Shown here: positions 35,127-43,727 of the stretch, piece after piece | Layout: every line of letters starts with the position of its first letter | Position numbering within the stretch: position 1 is the stretch's first letter | Source: Pedobacter miscanthi | Lineage (GTDB): Bacteria > Bacteroidota > Bacteroidia > Sphingobacteriales > Sphingobacteriaceae | Direction: 5' to 3' | Assembly (NCBI RefSeq): GCF_003315595.1 | Contig: NZ_QNQU01000014.1 | Coordinates: 116,973-180,972 of the forward strand | Length of the DNA stretch: 64,000 nucleotides | Notes under the pieces: model-generated | Told to the model about the DNA's origin: nothing | Databases searched by the model: none | What the model saw: the letters and a program-made list of their open reading frames with translations, nothing else | Position numbers and translations under genes: made by a program

Positions 35127-36998
35127 TTATTTTAATACCGAAACAGTAATAAACGAACTGTTATGTACATCGTGAAAAATCTTATGTGTTGCTTTCTGGA
35201 AATCGCCTGGTTCGGCCTGGTAGATATCCATAAATTTCTGCGGATTACGATCGGCTAAAGGGAACCATGAATTCTGGATCTGGATCATAATTTTATGTCC
35301 TTTTTTAAAGGTGTGCGCTACATCAGGCAAAGGATAATTTACTTTGGTAATGGTTCCGGGAACAAAAGCTTCTGGTTTTTCGAAACTGTTGCGGTATTTA
35401 CCACGCATAATTTCGCCACGTACCAGCATTTCGTAACCGCCCATCATTAAATTTTTAGGATTAGGAACCGGGTTTGGTGCATCTTCTGGATAAACATCAA
35501 TCAGTTTTACCACATAATCGGCATCTGTTCCGGTGGTAGAAACCACAAGATTGGCCAATACCGGACCGGTTAGGGTAATATCTTCTGTTAAGGCATCAGT
35601 CTGATAAGTTTTAACATCTGGCCTGCGGGCAGCAAAACGTTGGTCGTCGATCATATATTCGCGTGTACGTTTAGCCTGAATACCGTCCTGGTAAGGCACC
35701 GGGTTATTCGGATCGCTTACATATTCGTCCCAGCTATCGGTTCTGCCTACTTTTTCGAAAGCCAGTTTCCCGTTGGGTTGCAAATACAGGTTTTTGGTTT
35801 CTACTTCCTGTGGTGGCCAGGTTTTAAATTTTTTCCATTCGTTGCTGCCGGTAATAAAAATATTTGCTTCTGCAGCATCGAAATTGCCTTCGCCTTTTAA
35901 ATAATGTTTAAAGAATGGTAATTCGTACTGTTGCTGATAATCGATACTGGTGGTTTTGCCAAAGTTGATATCGCCAAGGTAAGAGCCATCGCTGCGTACC
36001 CAGCCACCATGAAACCATGGGCCGGCAACCAAAATATTATTTGCAGCTGGATTTTGTTTTTCTATTGCTTTGTAAGTAGCAAATGTACCATAAGCATCTT
36101 CGGCATCGAAAAAGCCGCCAACTACCATAACCGCAGGTTTTACATTGGTTAAATGTGGGGTAATTAAACGCGATTTCCAAAAGGTATCCAAATCAGGATG
36201 TTTAAATAAATCGTTCCAGAATTTAATGCTGTCGGCAAAATAACGGTCTTTTAGGTTTTTAACCGAGCCAGCTTCCAGGTAAAAACGGTAATTATCCTGA
36301 ATAGGGAACTGGAAAGCCTTAGGGCCTTTATCGGGTGTAATCGGTTTAGGTCTCGGTACACCAAAACTGCCCATAAAACTAAAAGCGTCCATTAAAAATA
36401 AGGTGCCGCGGTGGTGAAAATCGTCGCCTAAAAACCAATCGGTAACAGGTGCCTGCGGCGATACCGCTTTTAAGGCAGGGTGCGCATTGGGTAATGAAGT
36501 GGTAGAATAAAAACCAGGATAAGAAATGCCATAAATACCGGCGTTCCCGTTGTTGCCTTTTATATTTTTAACCAACCAATCAATGGTGTCGTAGGTATCG
36601 GTACTCTCATCAATGGCTGTTTTGCCCTTTTTACCCACCACCTGTGGGCGGATATCGGCAAATGTTCCTTCACTCATCCAACGGCCACGCACATCCTGAT
36701 AAACAAAAATAAATCCTTCACGCATCATCGCCGGAAAATTACCCAGGCTTAGTTTATATTTATCTTCGCCATAAGGGGCAACGGTGTAAGGGGTACGGTT
36801 AATTAAAAATGGATATTTTTTGGTTTGATTTTTGGGTATGTAAATGGATGTGAATAACTTAACCCCATCGCGCATAGGGATTTTGCGTTCTATTTTAGTG
36901 TAGTTTTCTCTCACATAGGCCGAATCAGTTTGCTGGGCCAGTAATTCAGTGGAAATAAACAGACAAAATAGAAGACCGAAAATTCTTTGAAGATTCAT
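35127..36998 (-). CDS. CocE/NonD (X-Pro dipeptidyl-peptidase S15-like) hydrolase, copy 2
   Basis: The 623-residue paralogue of the neighbouring gene has a signal peptide (FCLFISTELLAQ). Its nucleophile is Ser159 in GISYPGF, the Asp lies in GGFFDAEDAYG and the His in GPWFHGGW, all conserved. The C domain has LANLVVSTTGTDADYVVKLI. The two copies share order and motifs throughout but differ in lid regions (e.g. MDAFSFMGSFGVPRPKP here), suggesting separate substrates. It is probably exported and transcribed first in the run leading to copy 1 and the M1 gene. Confidence 0.9.
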   Translation of the reverse strand: MNLQRIFGLLFCLFISTELLAQQTDSAYVRENYTKIERKIPMRDGVKLFTSIYIPKNQTKKYPFLINRTPYTVAPYGEDKYKLSLGNFPAMMREGFIFVYQDVRGRWMSEGTFADIRPQVVGKKGKTAIDESTDTYDTIDWLVKNIKGNNGNAGIYGISYPGFYSTTSLPNAHPALKAVSPQAPVTDWFLGDDFHHRGTLFLMDAFSFMGSFGVPRPKPITPDKGPKAFQFPIQDNYRFYLEAGSVKNLKDRYFADSIKFWNDLFKHPDLDTFWKSRLITPHLTNVKPAVMVVGGFFDAEDAYGTFATYKAIEKQNPAANNILVAGPWFHGGWVRSDGSYLGDINFGKTTSIDYQQQYELPFFKHYLKGEGNFDAAEANIFITGSNEWKKFKTWPPQEVETKNLYLQPNGKLAFEKVGRTDSWDEYVSDPNNPVPYQDGIQAKRTREYMIDDQRFAARRPDVKTYQTDALTEDITLTGPVLANLVVSTTGTDADYVVKLIDVYPEDAPNPVPNPKNLMMGGYEMLVRGEIMRGKYRNSFEKPEAFVPGTITKVNYPLPDVAHTFKKGHKIMIQIQNSWFPLADRNPQKFMDIYQAEPGDFQKATHKIFHDVHNSSFITVSVLK

Positions 36999-37380
36999 TT
37001 GTTTTAGTTTTTGGGAATAAAATTTTAAATATAGGTGATTCGGGATTGATTAGTGAAAATAGCCGGTAAAAGGTTTGTTAGTAAGTGATGTATGATGGAA
37101 GATGTGTGATGGAATAGTCCGAAAGTCGGAAGCCTGGTGTGTAAAAGAACTTAGTAGTGAAATGATGTAAGATGGAAGATGTGTGATGAATGATGGAGTA
37201 GTCAGAAAGTCGGAAGCCTGGTGTGCAAAAAAAACTTTGTGTTGGCTTGCCTTGATGGTAAATGATGTAGCTTAACCCGCTATTCGTCATTGCTTTATCA
37301 AAATTTAGTTAAATCTTGTTAAGGGATAATCTTTTAAACATTTTAAGCGTCATATTGATAATCGAATTAAACACAAAAAA
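36999..37380. repeat. Intergenic region with GATGGAAGATGTGTGATG repeats
   Basis: Two near-copies (about 37091-37150 and 37168-37240) of GATGGAAGATGTGTGATG...AGAAAGTCGGAAGCCTGGTG occur here. They are the inverted form of the 25473-25665 repeats. No gene; the remainder near 37290-37380 is AT-rich and probably holds the promoter of the next gene. Confidence 0.7.
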
Positions 37381-38202
37381 ATGAATAGGTTATTAAATAA
37401 AGGATTGGTTGTTTTTGCTGCAGCAGCGATGATAGCAACCTTGAGTATCGAAAATGTTTCTGCACAAAGACCAAGCAGGGGTGGAGGTGGCGGAGGCTCT
37501 TTTGGTGGCGGACGATCAGGCTCTATTGGTTCGTTAAGAGGAGGAGGTTCTATTGCACGTGTATCACCAGGAAGGGGCAGTTTTTCTCCAGGGGTACGAT
37601 CGGTAAGACCAAGCTATGGATATGGCAGACCGGGTTATCGCCCAGGTTTTGTGAGACCAGGTTATAGTTACAGACCAGGTTTCGGCAGACCATATTACAG
37701 ACCCTACTACAGTTATTATAATTTTTACAGACCGTTTTTAGGTTTCAGGATCGGCGTATTGCCTTATGGTTATTATCCGTTCTGGTATGGCCCGAACCAG
37801 TTTTACTATTCTGGCGGATTATTCTACCAACAAAATAATGATCAATATGAAGTGGTAACCCCACCAGTTGGTGCCGAAGTTCCGAATTTACCATCGGATG
37901 CCAACAGGGTAACCATTAACGGTGTTGATTATTATGAATACAAAGGCGTTTATTATACCCAGAAGGAAAATGCCGACGGCAAAACGGTTTATGTGGTTGC
38001 CGGAAAAGATGGTGTTTTAAACACAGGCGATGGTACCGCTGATGCACACAATATTGGTGATATTATTAATCAATTGCCGGAAGGATGCAGGGAAGTGACG
38101 ATTAAAAACGAAAAATACTTTGTATCGCCTGATGATGTTTACTACGAAGAAATAGTAGATGGAACAAACATTACTTATCGCGTAATAGGTAAGTTGTTTT
38201 AG
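37381..38202 (+). CDS. Glycine-rich exported protein, DUF6515-like
   Basis: The 273-residue protein has a signal peptide (IENVSAQ), then a Gly/Ser/Arg-rich stretch and a Tyr/Pro/Gly/Arg-rich stretch (repeated RPGYSYRPGFGRPYYRPYY). A C-terminal region with VTINGVDYYEYKGVYYTQ, and again VTIKNEKYFVSPDDVYYEE, matches the DUF6515-type motif. Function unknown. The low-complexity part is probably exposed on the surface. A strong terminator follows. Confidence 0.75.
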   Translation: MNRLLNKGLVVFAAAAMIATLSIENVSAQRPSRGGGGGGSFGGGRSGSIGSLRGGGSIARVSPGRGSFSPGVRSVRPSYGYGRPGYRPGFVRPGYSYRPGFGRPYYRPYYSYYNFYRPFLGFRIGVLPYGYYPFWYGPNQFYYSGGLFYQQNNDQYEVVTPPVGAEVPNLPSDANRVTINGVDYYEYKGVYYTQKENADGKTVYVVAGKDGVLNTGDGTADAHNIGDIINQLPEGCREVTIKNEKYFVSPDDVYYEEIVDGTNITYRVIGKLF

Positions 38203-38247
38203 CAATACGTCATACTGAACTTGTTTCAGTATCTTTTTAAAAAAGAA

Positions 38248-38282
38248 GTGCAGTCGGATGGAAACATCCGACTGTTTTTATT
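38248..38282 (+). terminator. Terminator after the glycine-rich protein gene
   Basis: CAGTCGGATG and CATCCGACTG form a perfect stem with a GAAA loop, followed by TTTTTATTTT. Confidence 0.9.
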
Positions 38283-38538
38283 TTATTTCAATTCGTTTGT
38301 GGTCAACTATTTGTTAGCCACGGATGCACGGATTAACATAGATTTTTACGCTAATAAATATATCAATGTATGTGTGCGAAAAACCACTTCGAGCTAGGCT
38401 CTCCGGGTTAATCTGTGCCTCCATGGCCGGATTGTGTTTGCACCGCCGTCGTGGGAGCAGGAAGACGCTGAAATAAATTCAGGTTGACGTACTGCGGGCC
38501 ACCAAAAATCCATATTTTTACATCCTAAACATGTCGAT
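38283..38538. other. Intergenic region with scattered repeat fragments
   Basis: It contains CCACGGATGCACGGATTAAC, then TTAATCTGTGCCTCC, an outward-facing pair of the common 'CACGGATT' repeat family. The preceding 45 bases hold a CATACTGAACTTGTTTCAGT fragment and the terminator. No gene seen. Confidence 0.55.
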
Positions 38539-39699
38539 TTGAAATCCATAGCTCAGCACTTTTTTGTTTACGCTTTTTTTGCGATTGTGCTTTCTTCATG
38601 CACTGCAACAAAGCAAGTGGCGGTTAGGCAAAACGAAACGAGTATTTCGTCGGTTAAATTTTTGCACGAATATGTGATGCCGCTAAACCCGGTTTTTGAG
38701 AATTCGGTTGTTGGCGGTTTATCGGGGATTGATTATGATGCAGCACAAAATCAATATTACCTCATCAGCGATGATCCATCGCAGTTTAGTCCGGCAAGGA
38801 TTTACACGGCACAAATTGATCTTAAAGAAAATAAAATCGATACCATCCGCATCATAGGCGTTAGTTATCTCTTACAGGAAAATGGGAAACAATACCCTAA
38901 ATATGGAACCGATAAAACGGTAAAGCCGGATGGCGAATCGGTACGTTACAACCCGAATACCAAACAATTGATCTGGAGTAGTGAAGGGGAGCGGTTATTT
39001 AAAAATGGCGATACCATTATTGTTCAGCCTGGTTTAACTTTTATTTCTACAGCAGGCAAGTTTTTAGATACCATTCCGTTGCCCAAGGGTTTTCACTTTA
39101 CAAAGACGGAGAGCGGTCCGCGTAAAAATGCACTGTTCGAAGGGTTAACTTATGCCGATAATTATAAAACATTATATGCCAGCCTGGAAGAACCCCTTTA
39201 TCAGGATGGACCACAATCTTCTTTTGGTTACGATAAGGCTTTAACGCGGATTTTAAAGTTTGATGTCGCTACGAAAAAGAACATTGCGCAATACGCCTAC
39301 AACCTGGGGGCTCTGCCGGTTAAACCTACTGTAGATAACGACTGGAATGTAAATGGCATTTCCGAAATACTGGCGGTTAACAAACATACTCTTCTGGTAA
39401 TGGAAAGGGCCTGGGCAAAAGGACACGATGATCATACTTTTCTAAAACTTTACTTGGTTGATCTGCAAGGTGCCGAAAACGAGATTAATAATGCATCATT
39501 CCTGAAAAATCCTCCAAAACCTTTAACCAAGAAATTACTTTTCGATTTTGATACCTTAAACAGGCATATCGATAATTTCGAAGGGGTAACATTTGGTCCG
39601 AAACTTGCAAACGGACATCAATCTTTAATTTTTTGTGTAGATAATAATTTCGGAAAATCGCAGGTACAGCAGTTTTTTCTTTTTGAGGTTATTCCCTAA
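38539..39699 (+). CDS. Esterase-like activity of phytase domain lipoprotein
   Basis: The 386-residue protein starts at TTG 38539; no in-frame ATG before the signal peptide exists (the ATG at 38531 meets a stop). The lipobox is FAIVLSSCTAT. The domain shows VGGLSGIDYDAAQNQYYLISDD, GESVRYNPNTKQLIWSSEGE and FEGLTYADNYKTLYASLEEP, the pattern of the PF13449-type beta-propeller family of possible phosphoesterases. It is probably anchored in the outer membrane. The HAD phosphatase gene follows 24 bases later, likely co-transcribed. Confidence 0.82.
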   Translation: MKSIAQHFFVYAFFAIVLSSCTATKQVAVRQNETSISSVKFLHEYVMPLNPVFENSVVGGLSGIDYDAAQNQYYLISDDPSQFSPARIYTAQIDLKENKIDTIRIIGVSYLLQENGKQYPKYGTDKTVKPDGESVRYNPNTKQLIWSSEGERLFKNGDTIIVQPGLTFISTAGKFLDTIPLPKGFHFTKTESGPRKNALFEGLTYADNYKTLYASLEEPLYQDGPQSSFGYDKALTRILKFDVATKKNIAQYAYNLGALPVKPTVDNDWNVNGISEILAVNKHTLLVMERAWAKGHDDHTFLKLYLVDLQGAENEINNASFLKNPPKPLTKKLLFDFDTLNRHIDNFEGVTFGPKLANGHQSLIFCVDNNFGKSQVQQFFLFEVIP

Positions 39700-39723
39700 T
39701 CCAGTTCCAATTTAAAATAGATA

Positions 39724-40389
39724 ATGAGTAAAATAAAAGCTTTGCTTTTCGATTTAGATGGTACATTAATTGATTCAGAAAAATTTCATTTCGATTGTTG
39801 GAATACGTTTTTAAGTGCGTATAGTGTGACTATTGATTTTAAGGACTGGCTAAGCAATTATGCAGGAATCCCGTTGCCGAAGAATGCAAAAACCATTATA
39901 GACCGGTATAAAATTGATGAAGATTTAGATAGCTTTATTGATAGAAGGGAAAAAATAACCTTTGATGGTTTTAGGACAACCGATATCCGGTTAATGCCTC
40001 ATGCTTTAGAATTTGTGCAGTTTGCATACGAAAAAGGGCTTACGCTGGCGGTGGTTACGGCCAGCCCCAAAATGGATGTTGAAGCGGTTTTTGAACGCAA
40101 TGGTTTGGCAAAATATTTCAGTTTGTTCATTACCCGTACAGATGTAAGTAAATCAAAACCCGATCCTGAAAGTTACAACCTCTGCGTGGAGCGTTTAGGC
40201 ATGCAAAAAGACGAGTGCATAGTTTTTGAAGATACCCTGAATGGTGTTAAATCGGCCATGGCCGCGGGTATAACCTGTTATGCAATTCAGAACAATGTGC
40301 GTGCACACCAAAAATTAAAGATTGCTGATGAACTGTTTCTTAGTTTTGCCAACGCAAAAGAATTTATGCTTCAAAAGGAATTGATCTAA
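39724..40389 (+). CDS. HAD-superfamily hydrolase (beta-phosphoglucomutase-like)
   Basis: The 221-residue protein has all HAD motifs: LLFDLDGTLIDSE (nucleophile and acid Asp), VVTASPKMD (motif II Ser/Thr), KSKPDPESY (motif III Lys) and CIVFEDTLNGVKSAMAAG (motif IV Asp). The cap is the helical type of the PGMB/phosphatase subfamily. It acts on a small phosphorylated metabolite that the sequence does not reveal. It is probably co-transcribed with the esterase-like lipoprotein gene and convergent with the response regulator gene, only three bases apart. Confidence 0.88.
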   Translation: MSKIKALLFDLDGTLIDSEKFHFDCWNTFLSAYSVTIDFKDWLSNYAGIPLPKNAKTIIDRYKIDEDLDSFIDRREKITFDGFRTTDIRLMPHALEFVQFAYEKGLTLAVVTASPKMDVEAVFERNGLAKYFSLFITRTDVSKSKPDPESYNLCVERLGMQKDECIVFEDTLNGVKSAMAAGITCYAIQNNVRAHQKLKIADELFLSFANAKEFMLQKELI

Positions 40390-40392
40390 CCA

Positions 40393-41028
40393 TTAAAGTA
40401 ATCCCTGGCTTGTTGCATTGCTGATCAGTTCGGCAATATTTTTAGCGTGAAGTTTTTGCAACAGGTTCTTTTTATGGTTATCAACGGTAAACTTGCTCAG
40501 AAAAAGGATTTCCGCAATTTTTGAGGCAGTTAAACCCTGTGCAACCAGTTTCAGGATTTCACTTTCCCTCGACGTGAGTTTTACAAAGCCCCATTTGGTT
40601 TTCGCCGGCGATTTCGATATTACATCGGTAACCCCTTTACTAAAGGTGATTTTGCCCTCCAGTGCCTCGTTTATACAGTTGCCGATTTCATCTATCGATG
40701 CATTTTTTAGGATATAACCATTTGCACCGTTCTCGAGCATTTTGGTAATGGCACTCCTTTCCTGGTGGTTGCTTAAAGCTATTACGATGGTATCGGGCGC
40801 TATCCTTTTAATTTCCTTGCATAATATCATGCCATTGATATCGGGCAGGATGATATCAATAAGGGTAATGCTGACGGGTTTTTTCTTAATATAAGTAAGC
40901 AGATCCTGCCCGTTGCTAAAACTGGCTATAATTTCAAATCCTTCGTTTTTGCCTAGTAACTTGGTCAATCCCTCTATAATAATCGGATGATCATCAGCAA
41001 TAACGAGTGTTGGTTTAAGCTTTAACAT
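40393..41028 (-). CDS. Response regulator, NarL/LuxR type (module 1)
   Basis: The 211-residue protein has a receiver domain with Asp12-Asp13, phospho-acceptor Asp58 (LIDIILPDI), then conserved Ser/Thr (ALSN) and Lys (ILKNAS). The C-terminal LuxR-type helix-turn-helix is LTSRESEILKLVAQGLTASK...FLSKFTVDNHKKNLLQKL. It is a DNA-binding transcription factor activated by phosphorylation. Its start overlaps the end of histidine kinase 1 by 14 bases, so the two are a translationally coupled pair. It is paralogous to the regulator at 51572-52204. Confidence 0.92.
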   Translation of the reverse strand: MLKLKPTLVIADDHPIIIEGLTKLLGKNEGFEIIASFSNGQDLLTYIKKKPVSITLIDIILPDINGMILCKEIKRIAPDTIVIALSNHQERSAITKMLENGANGYILKNASIDEIGNCINEALEGKITFSKGVTDVISKSPAKTKWGFVKLTSRESEILKLVAQGLTASKIAEILFLSKFTVDNHKKNLLQKLHAKNIAELISNATSQGLL

Positions 41029-42964
41029 TGAGTTCTATATTAATTGAAGTACCAAACTGATTTATACGTTTCCCGATTTCCATTTTTCCATTTAAATAAG
41101 CTATTCGACTTTTAATGTTGTTAAGTCCGATACCTGTTTTATCTGTTTGTTGAGGGTTGTTAAATCCTTTGCCATCATCTTCAAGTGTTATAAAAAAAGC
41201 ATTTTTATGCTGAGTGCATTGCAGAAATGCACTTTTTGCTTCCGCATGTTTTACCACATTGGTAAGTAGTTCCTGTATAATGCGGTAAATAGATACCTGT
41301 GTTTGTTGTGGAATATTATTTTTGATATCGATAAGCTGGCAGTCGATTTCCAGTTCATCAGAATTTAATGATTCGCAGAGATCTTTAAGCGCAGCTTCGA
41401 GGCCTATATTCAATAACATTTCAGGCATCATATTATGCGAAATACGCCGGAGTTCACTTACCGAATGATCTACCTGATTTATAATCTCATCGAGCTCAGC
41501 AGCAGGTTTCTCTTTTGCAAATTGCCACAAATTAAATTTAACCACCGCCAGCACATTGCCCAAACCATCGTGCAGATCGCGGGCCACCCGATGGCGTTCG
41601 GTTTCCTGGCCCTGGAGCATGGCATTGCTTAACCTGATTTCTTCACGCTGTGTAGCAAGTTTTTTCTGATTGCGGTAATAATAGAAGCCAAAAATAAATA
41701 CAGATAAGACTAATAAGGTTACTACACTTAATAACCAGTTTAGCAAGTGACTATTTTGGGTTGATAGGTTTGCCTTTTGGTTGGCCGTATTAAGCTCTGC
41801 GATTTTTTTCTGGTTTTCGGCAGTTTTGAATTTGATTTCGAGGGCATTTACTTCCGTTTTTAATTTAGTATCATTAACACTGTCTCTTAAAATGGCATAT
41901 TTTTTCAACCACTTAAAAGCTTCTGGCAAATCATTAAGTAGTTCATAACTTTCATAAGCCTGTTTATAATGATTTGCTTTGTTTTCGAGATATGTATTAG
42001 CGTCGTTTTTTATGATTTCCAAAATAACGTCTTTGGCTGTTTTATAGTCGAACTGAGAATTTAATATATTATATTTTTGGTTTAAAAGATCATTACGTTC
42101 TTTAACAAGGTTTAATTTTTTTGCGATTTCCAGTCCCTTATTTAAGGCTATTAACGATCTGTCATATTGTTTCAACTTTAAAAAATAATAACTTTCGAAT
42201 CCGCAGAAATAAATATAAGATGGTGTGTTTAGCTGGTTTTTTAATAATGATTTAGATTTATCAAGTAAAATTTTGGCCTCATTAAATTTATTTCTGGCCA
42301 TACTATTTCTTGCGCTATTGTTATAAACCCTTGCCAGCATTATTGTGTCAGTTTTGATACTTTCCAGTATGCCAATACTTTTTTCGAAATATATTGAAGC
42401 TTTTTCATTTTCTGCCACCAGATCGAGAAAAACAGCAATAGAATGATATGCCACTCCCTCCATCAATGGGTCTCCTGCAGCACGGGATAAAGGAATTACC
42501 TTACTTATAAGCACATCTATTGATTGTTGCTGTTTGTTTTCCCTTGATAATAAAATAGAATAGTTATTCCAAAGCTTGGCCCTTAAGATATAGCATTCTT
42601 TGGTCTTGATATGTGCAAAAATACTATCTGCCTTTAACAAATATTTTTTTGCACCTGTTCGGTTATCATTCTGGTATGCCGCATTTGTGCCAATAGAATA
42701 AAAGTATAAAGCATAGAGATAGCCGGTTTTTTTTATGCGTTTTTTTCCTTGAGCCAAAAAATAATTTGCTTTTATTGTATCTCCGTTTTTACTCCAAAAT
42801 CTTGATAAAGCTAAATTGGATACAATCTTAATGCTGTCTGTGGGTGCATTTTTAACCAGATACAGCAAACTATCCGGGTATCGCTTATCCGTTACCTGAA
42901 GCTGTGCAAATGTATACAGGTAGCTATTAGCCAATAACAAACAAAATAAAAATAACTTTCTCAT
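41015..42964 (-). CDS. TPR sensor histidine kinase (module 1)
   Basis: The 649-residue protein has a signal peptide (FCLLLANSYLYTFAQ) and a periplasmic helical-repeat (TPR-like) region to about residue 350. A coiled coil (ALEIKFKTAENQKKIAEL) and one membrane helix (about 405-429) follow. The cytoplasmic HisKA_3 part has the H-box ARDLHDGLGNVL (His465), N-box YRIIQELLTNVVKHA and G-box DDGKGFN...GIGLNNIKSRIAYL. It phosphorylates the overlapping regulator. The TPR part probably reads a protein or peptide in the periplasm (inference). Kinase 2 is a close copy in the last third. Confidence 0.92.
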   Translation of the reverse strand: MRKLFLFCLLLANSYLYTFAQLQVTDKRYPDSLLYLVKNAPTDSIKIVSNLALSRFWSKNGDTIKANYFLAQGKKRIKKTGYLYALYFYSIGTNAAYQNDNRTGAKKYLLKADSIFAHIKTKECYILRAKLWNNYSILLSRENKQQQSIDVLISKVIPLSRAAGDPLMEGVAYHSIAVFLDLVAENEKASIYFEKSIGILESIKTDTIMLARVYNNSARNSMARNKFNEAKILLDKSKSLLKNQLNTPSYIYFCGFESYYFLKLKQYDRSLIALNKGLEIAKKLNLVKERNDLLNQKYNILNSQFDYKTAKDVILEIIKNDANTYLENKANHYKQAYESYELLNDLPEAFKWLKKYAILRDSVNDTKLKTEVNALEIKFKTAENQKKIAELNTANQKANLSTQNSHLLNWLLSVVTLLVLSVFIFGFYYYRNQKKLATQREEIRLSNAMLQGQETERHRVARDLHDGLGNVLAVVKFNLWQFAKEKPAAELDEIINQVDHSVSELRRISHNMMPEMLLNIGLEAALKDLCESLNSDELEIDCQLIDIKNNIPQQTQVSIYRIIQELLTNVVKHAEAKSAFLQCTQHKNAFFITLEDDGKGFNNPQQTDKTGIGLNNIKSRIAYLNGKMEIGKRINQFGTSINIELNVKA

Positions 42965-43213
42965 CTGTTAAAATTCAAGATTAGTTCAATGCTCGGTAGT
43001 TAAGGGGATAAGCACGAAGGCCATAACACAATTCAAGGGATAATCTAATTTAAGCTAAAAAAAACACTTTATATAGCTATTTATAGCCATATAAGAAAAA
43101 GGTTGCTTATAGCTATAGTTACCTGATTTTATTGAAGTTAACTTTGGTGATAGATGATAAGGGATGCCGAAAACTGTTGGTAAAGAGTAGGCTCATTATA
43201 AAAACAATTATTA
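42965..43213. promoter_or_regulatory. Bidirectional control region 1 (duplicated at 45675-45921)
   Basis: This 249-base gap between kinase 1 and the divergent gene matches the 247-base gap of module 2 along nearly its full length: AATGCTCGGTAGTTAAGGGG, CAGGGATGCC-like and GAAAACTGTTG blocks are shared. It contains TATAGCTATTTATAGC at about 43075-43090 and TATAGCTATAG at about 43109, possible regulator sites. Confidence 0.6.
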
Positions 43214-43690
43214 ATGAAAAAGATTGGAATTTTATGCTTCGCCATGCTATTGTTTGGCGTAGTAAATGCAAATGCACAAGGTGCTCTTGATCGCTTGTTG
43301 GGTAAAATAGATCAGGCAAGTGAGAAAGTTGATAAGGCAGGAAGTACGGCGGATAAAGCTGGGAAAACCGGTAGTAAAATCGGTAGTTTATTTGGTAAAA
43401 AGAAAGATAAAAACAGTGTAACAGCAGAAACACAAACAACTATCAATATCAATGGGGTTGATTTTGCTACATTAAAAAGCATTGCAGAAAAGGCAGAAAG
43501 TACAAAAGGCGTTGCCAGTGCAAAAACGAAATTTAGTACTGGAGGTTCCAGCATTAAGGTACAGCACAGCGGTACCTCTGAGGATTTGTTAAAAGCCCTT
43601 CAAAGAACCAACCCTACCGTATTTGCCGAAAAAAATATTTCAGGAATGGAAGAGGGGCAGATATCGATATCAATTGGCATAAAAAAATAA
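43214..43690 (+). CDS. Small exported protein divergent from kinase 1
   Basis: The 158-residue protein has a signal peptide (LLFGVVNANAQ), then a Lys/Gly/Ser/Asp-rich stretch (VDKAGSTADKAGKTGSK) and a C-terminal domain. There, NINGVDFATLKSIAEKAEST...VQHSGTSEDLLKALQRTNP has the beta-alpha-beta look of HMA or ferredoxin-like folds without metal-binding Cys. No family recognised. It is read away from kinase 1 across a shared control region and is probably controlled by it (inference). Confidence 0.65.
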   Translation: MKKIGILCFAMLLFGVVNANAQGALDRLLGKIDQASEKVDKAGSTADKAGKTGSKIGSLFGKKKDKNSVTAETQTTININGVDFATLKSIAEKAESTKGVASAKTKFSTGGSSIKVQHSGTSEDLLKALQRTNPTVFAEKNISGMEEGQISISIGIKK

Positions 43691-43727
43691 CAACATTTCT
43701 TATTTAAAATAGGGATGGCACATAATG

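Noticed and set aside
37078..37290. 70-codon minus-strand frame containing CTPGFRLSDYSI twice
   Set aside because: It is a translation of the intergenic repeat at 37085-37240; the inverted copies at 25473 do not keep an open frame.
43119..43439. 106-codon minus-strand frame opposite the small exported protein gene
   Set aside because: It overlaps the better-supported plus-strand gene with signal peptide and the duplicated control region; its composition (Phe/Leu/His-rich) looks like chance.
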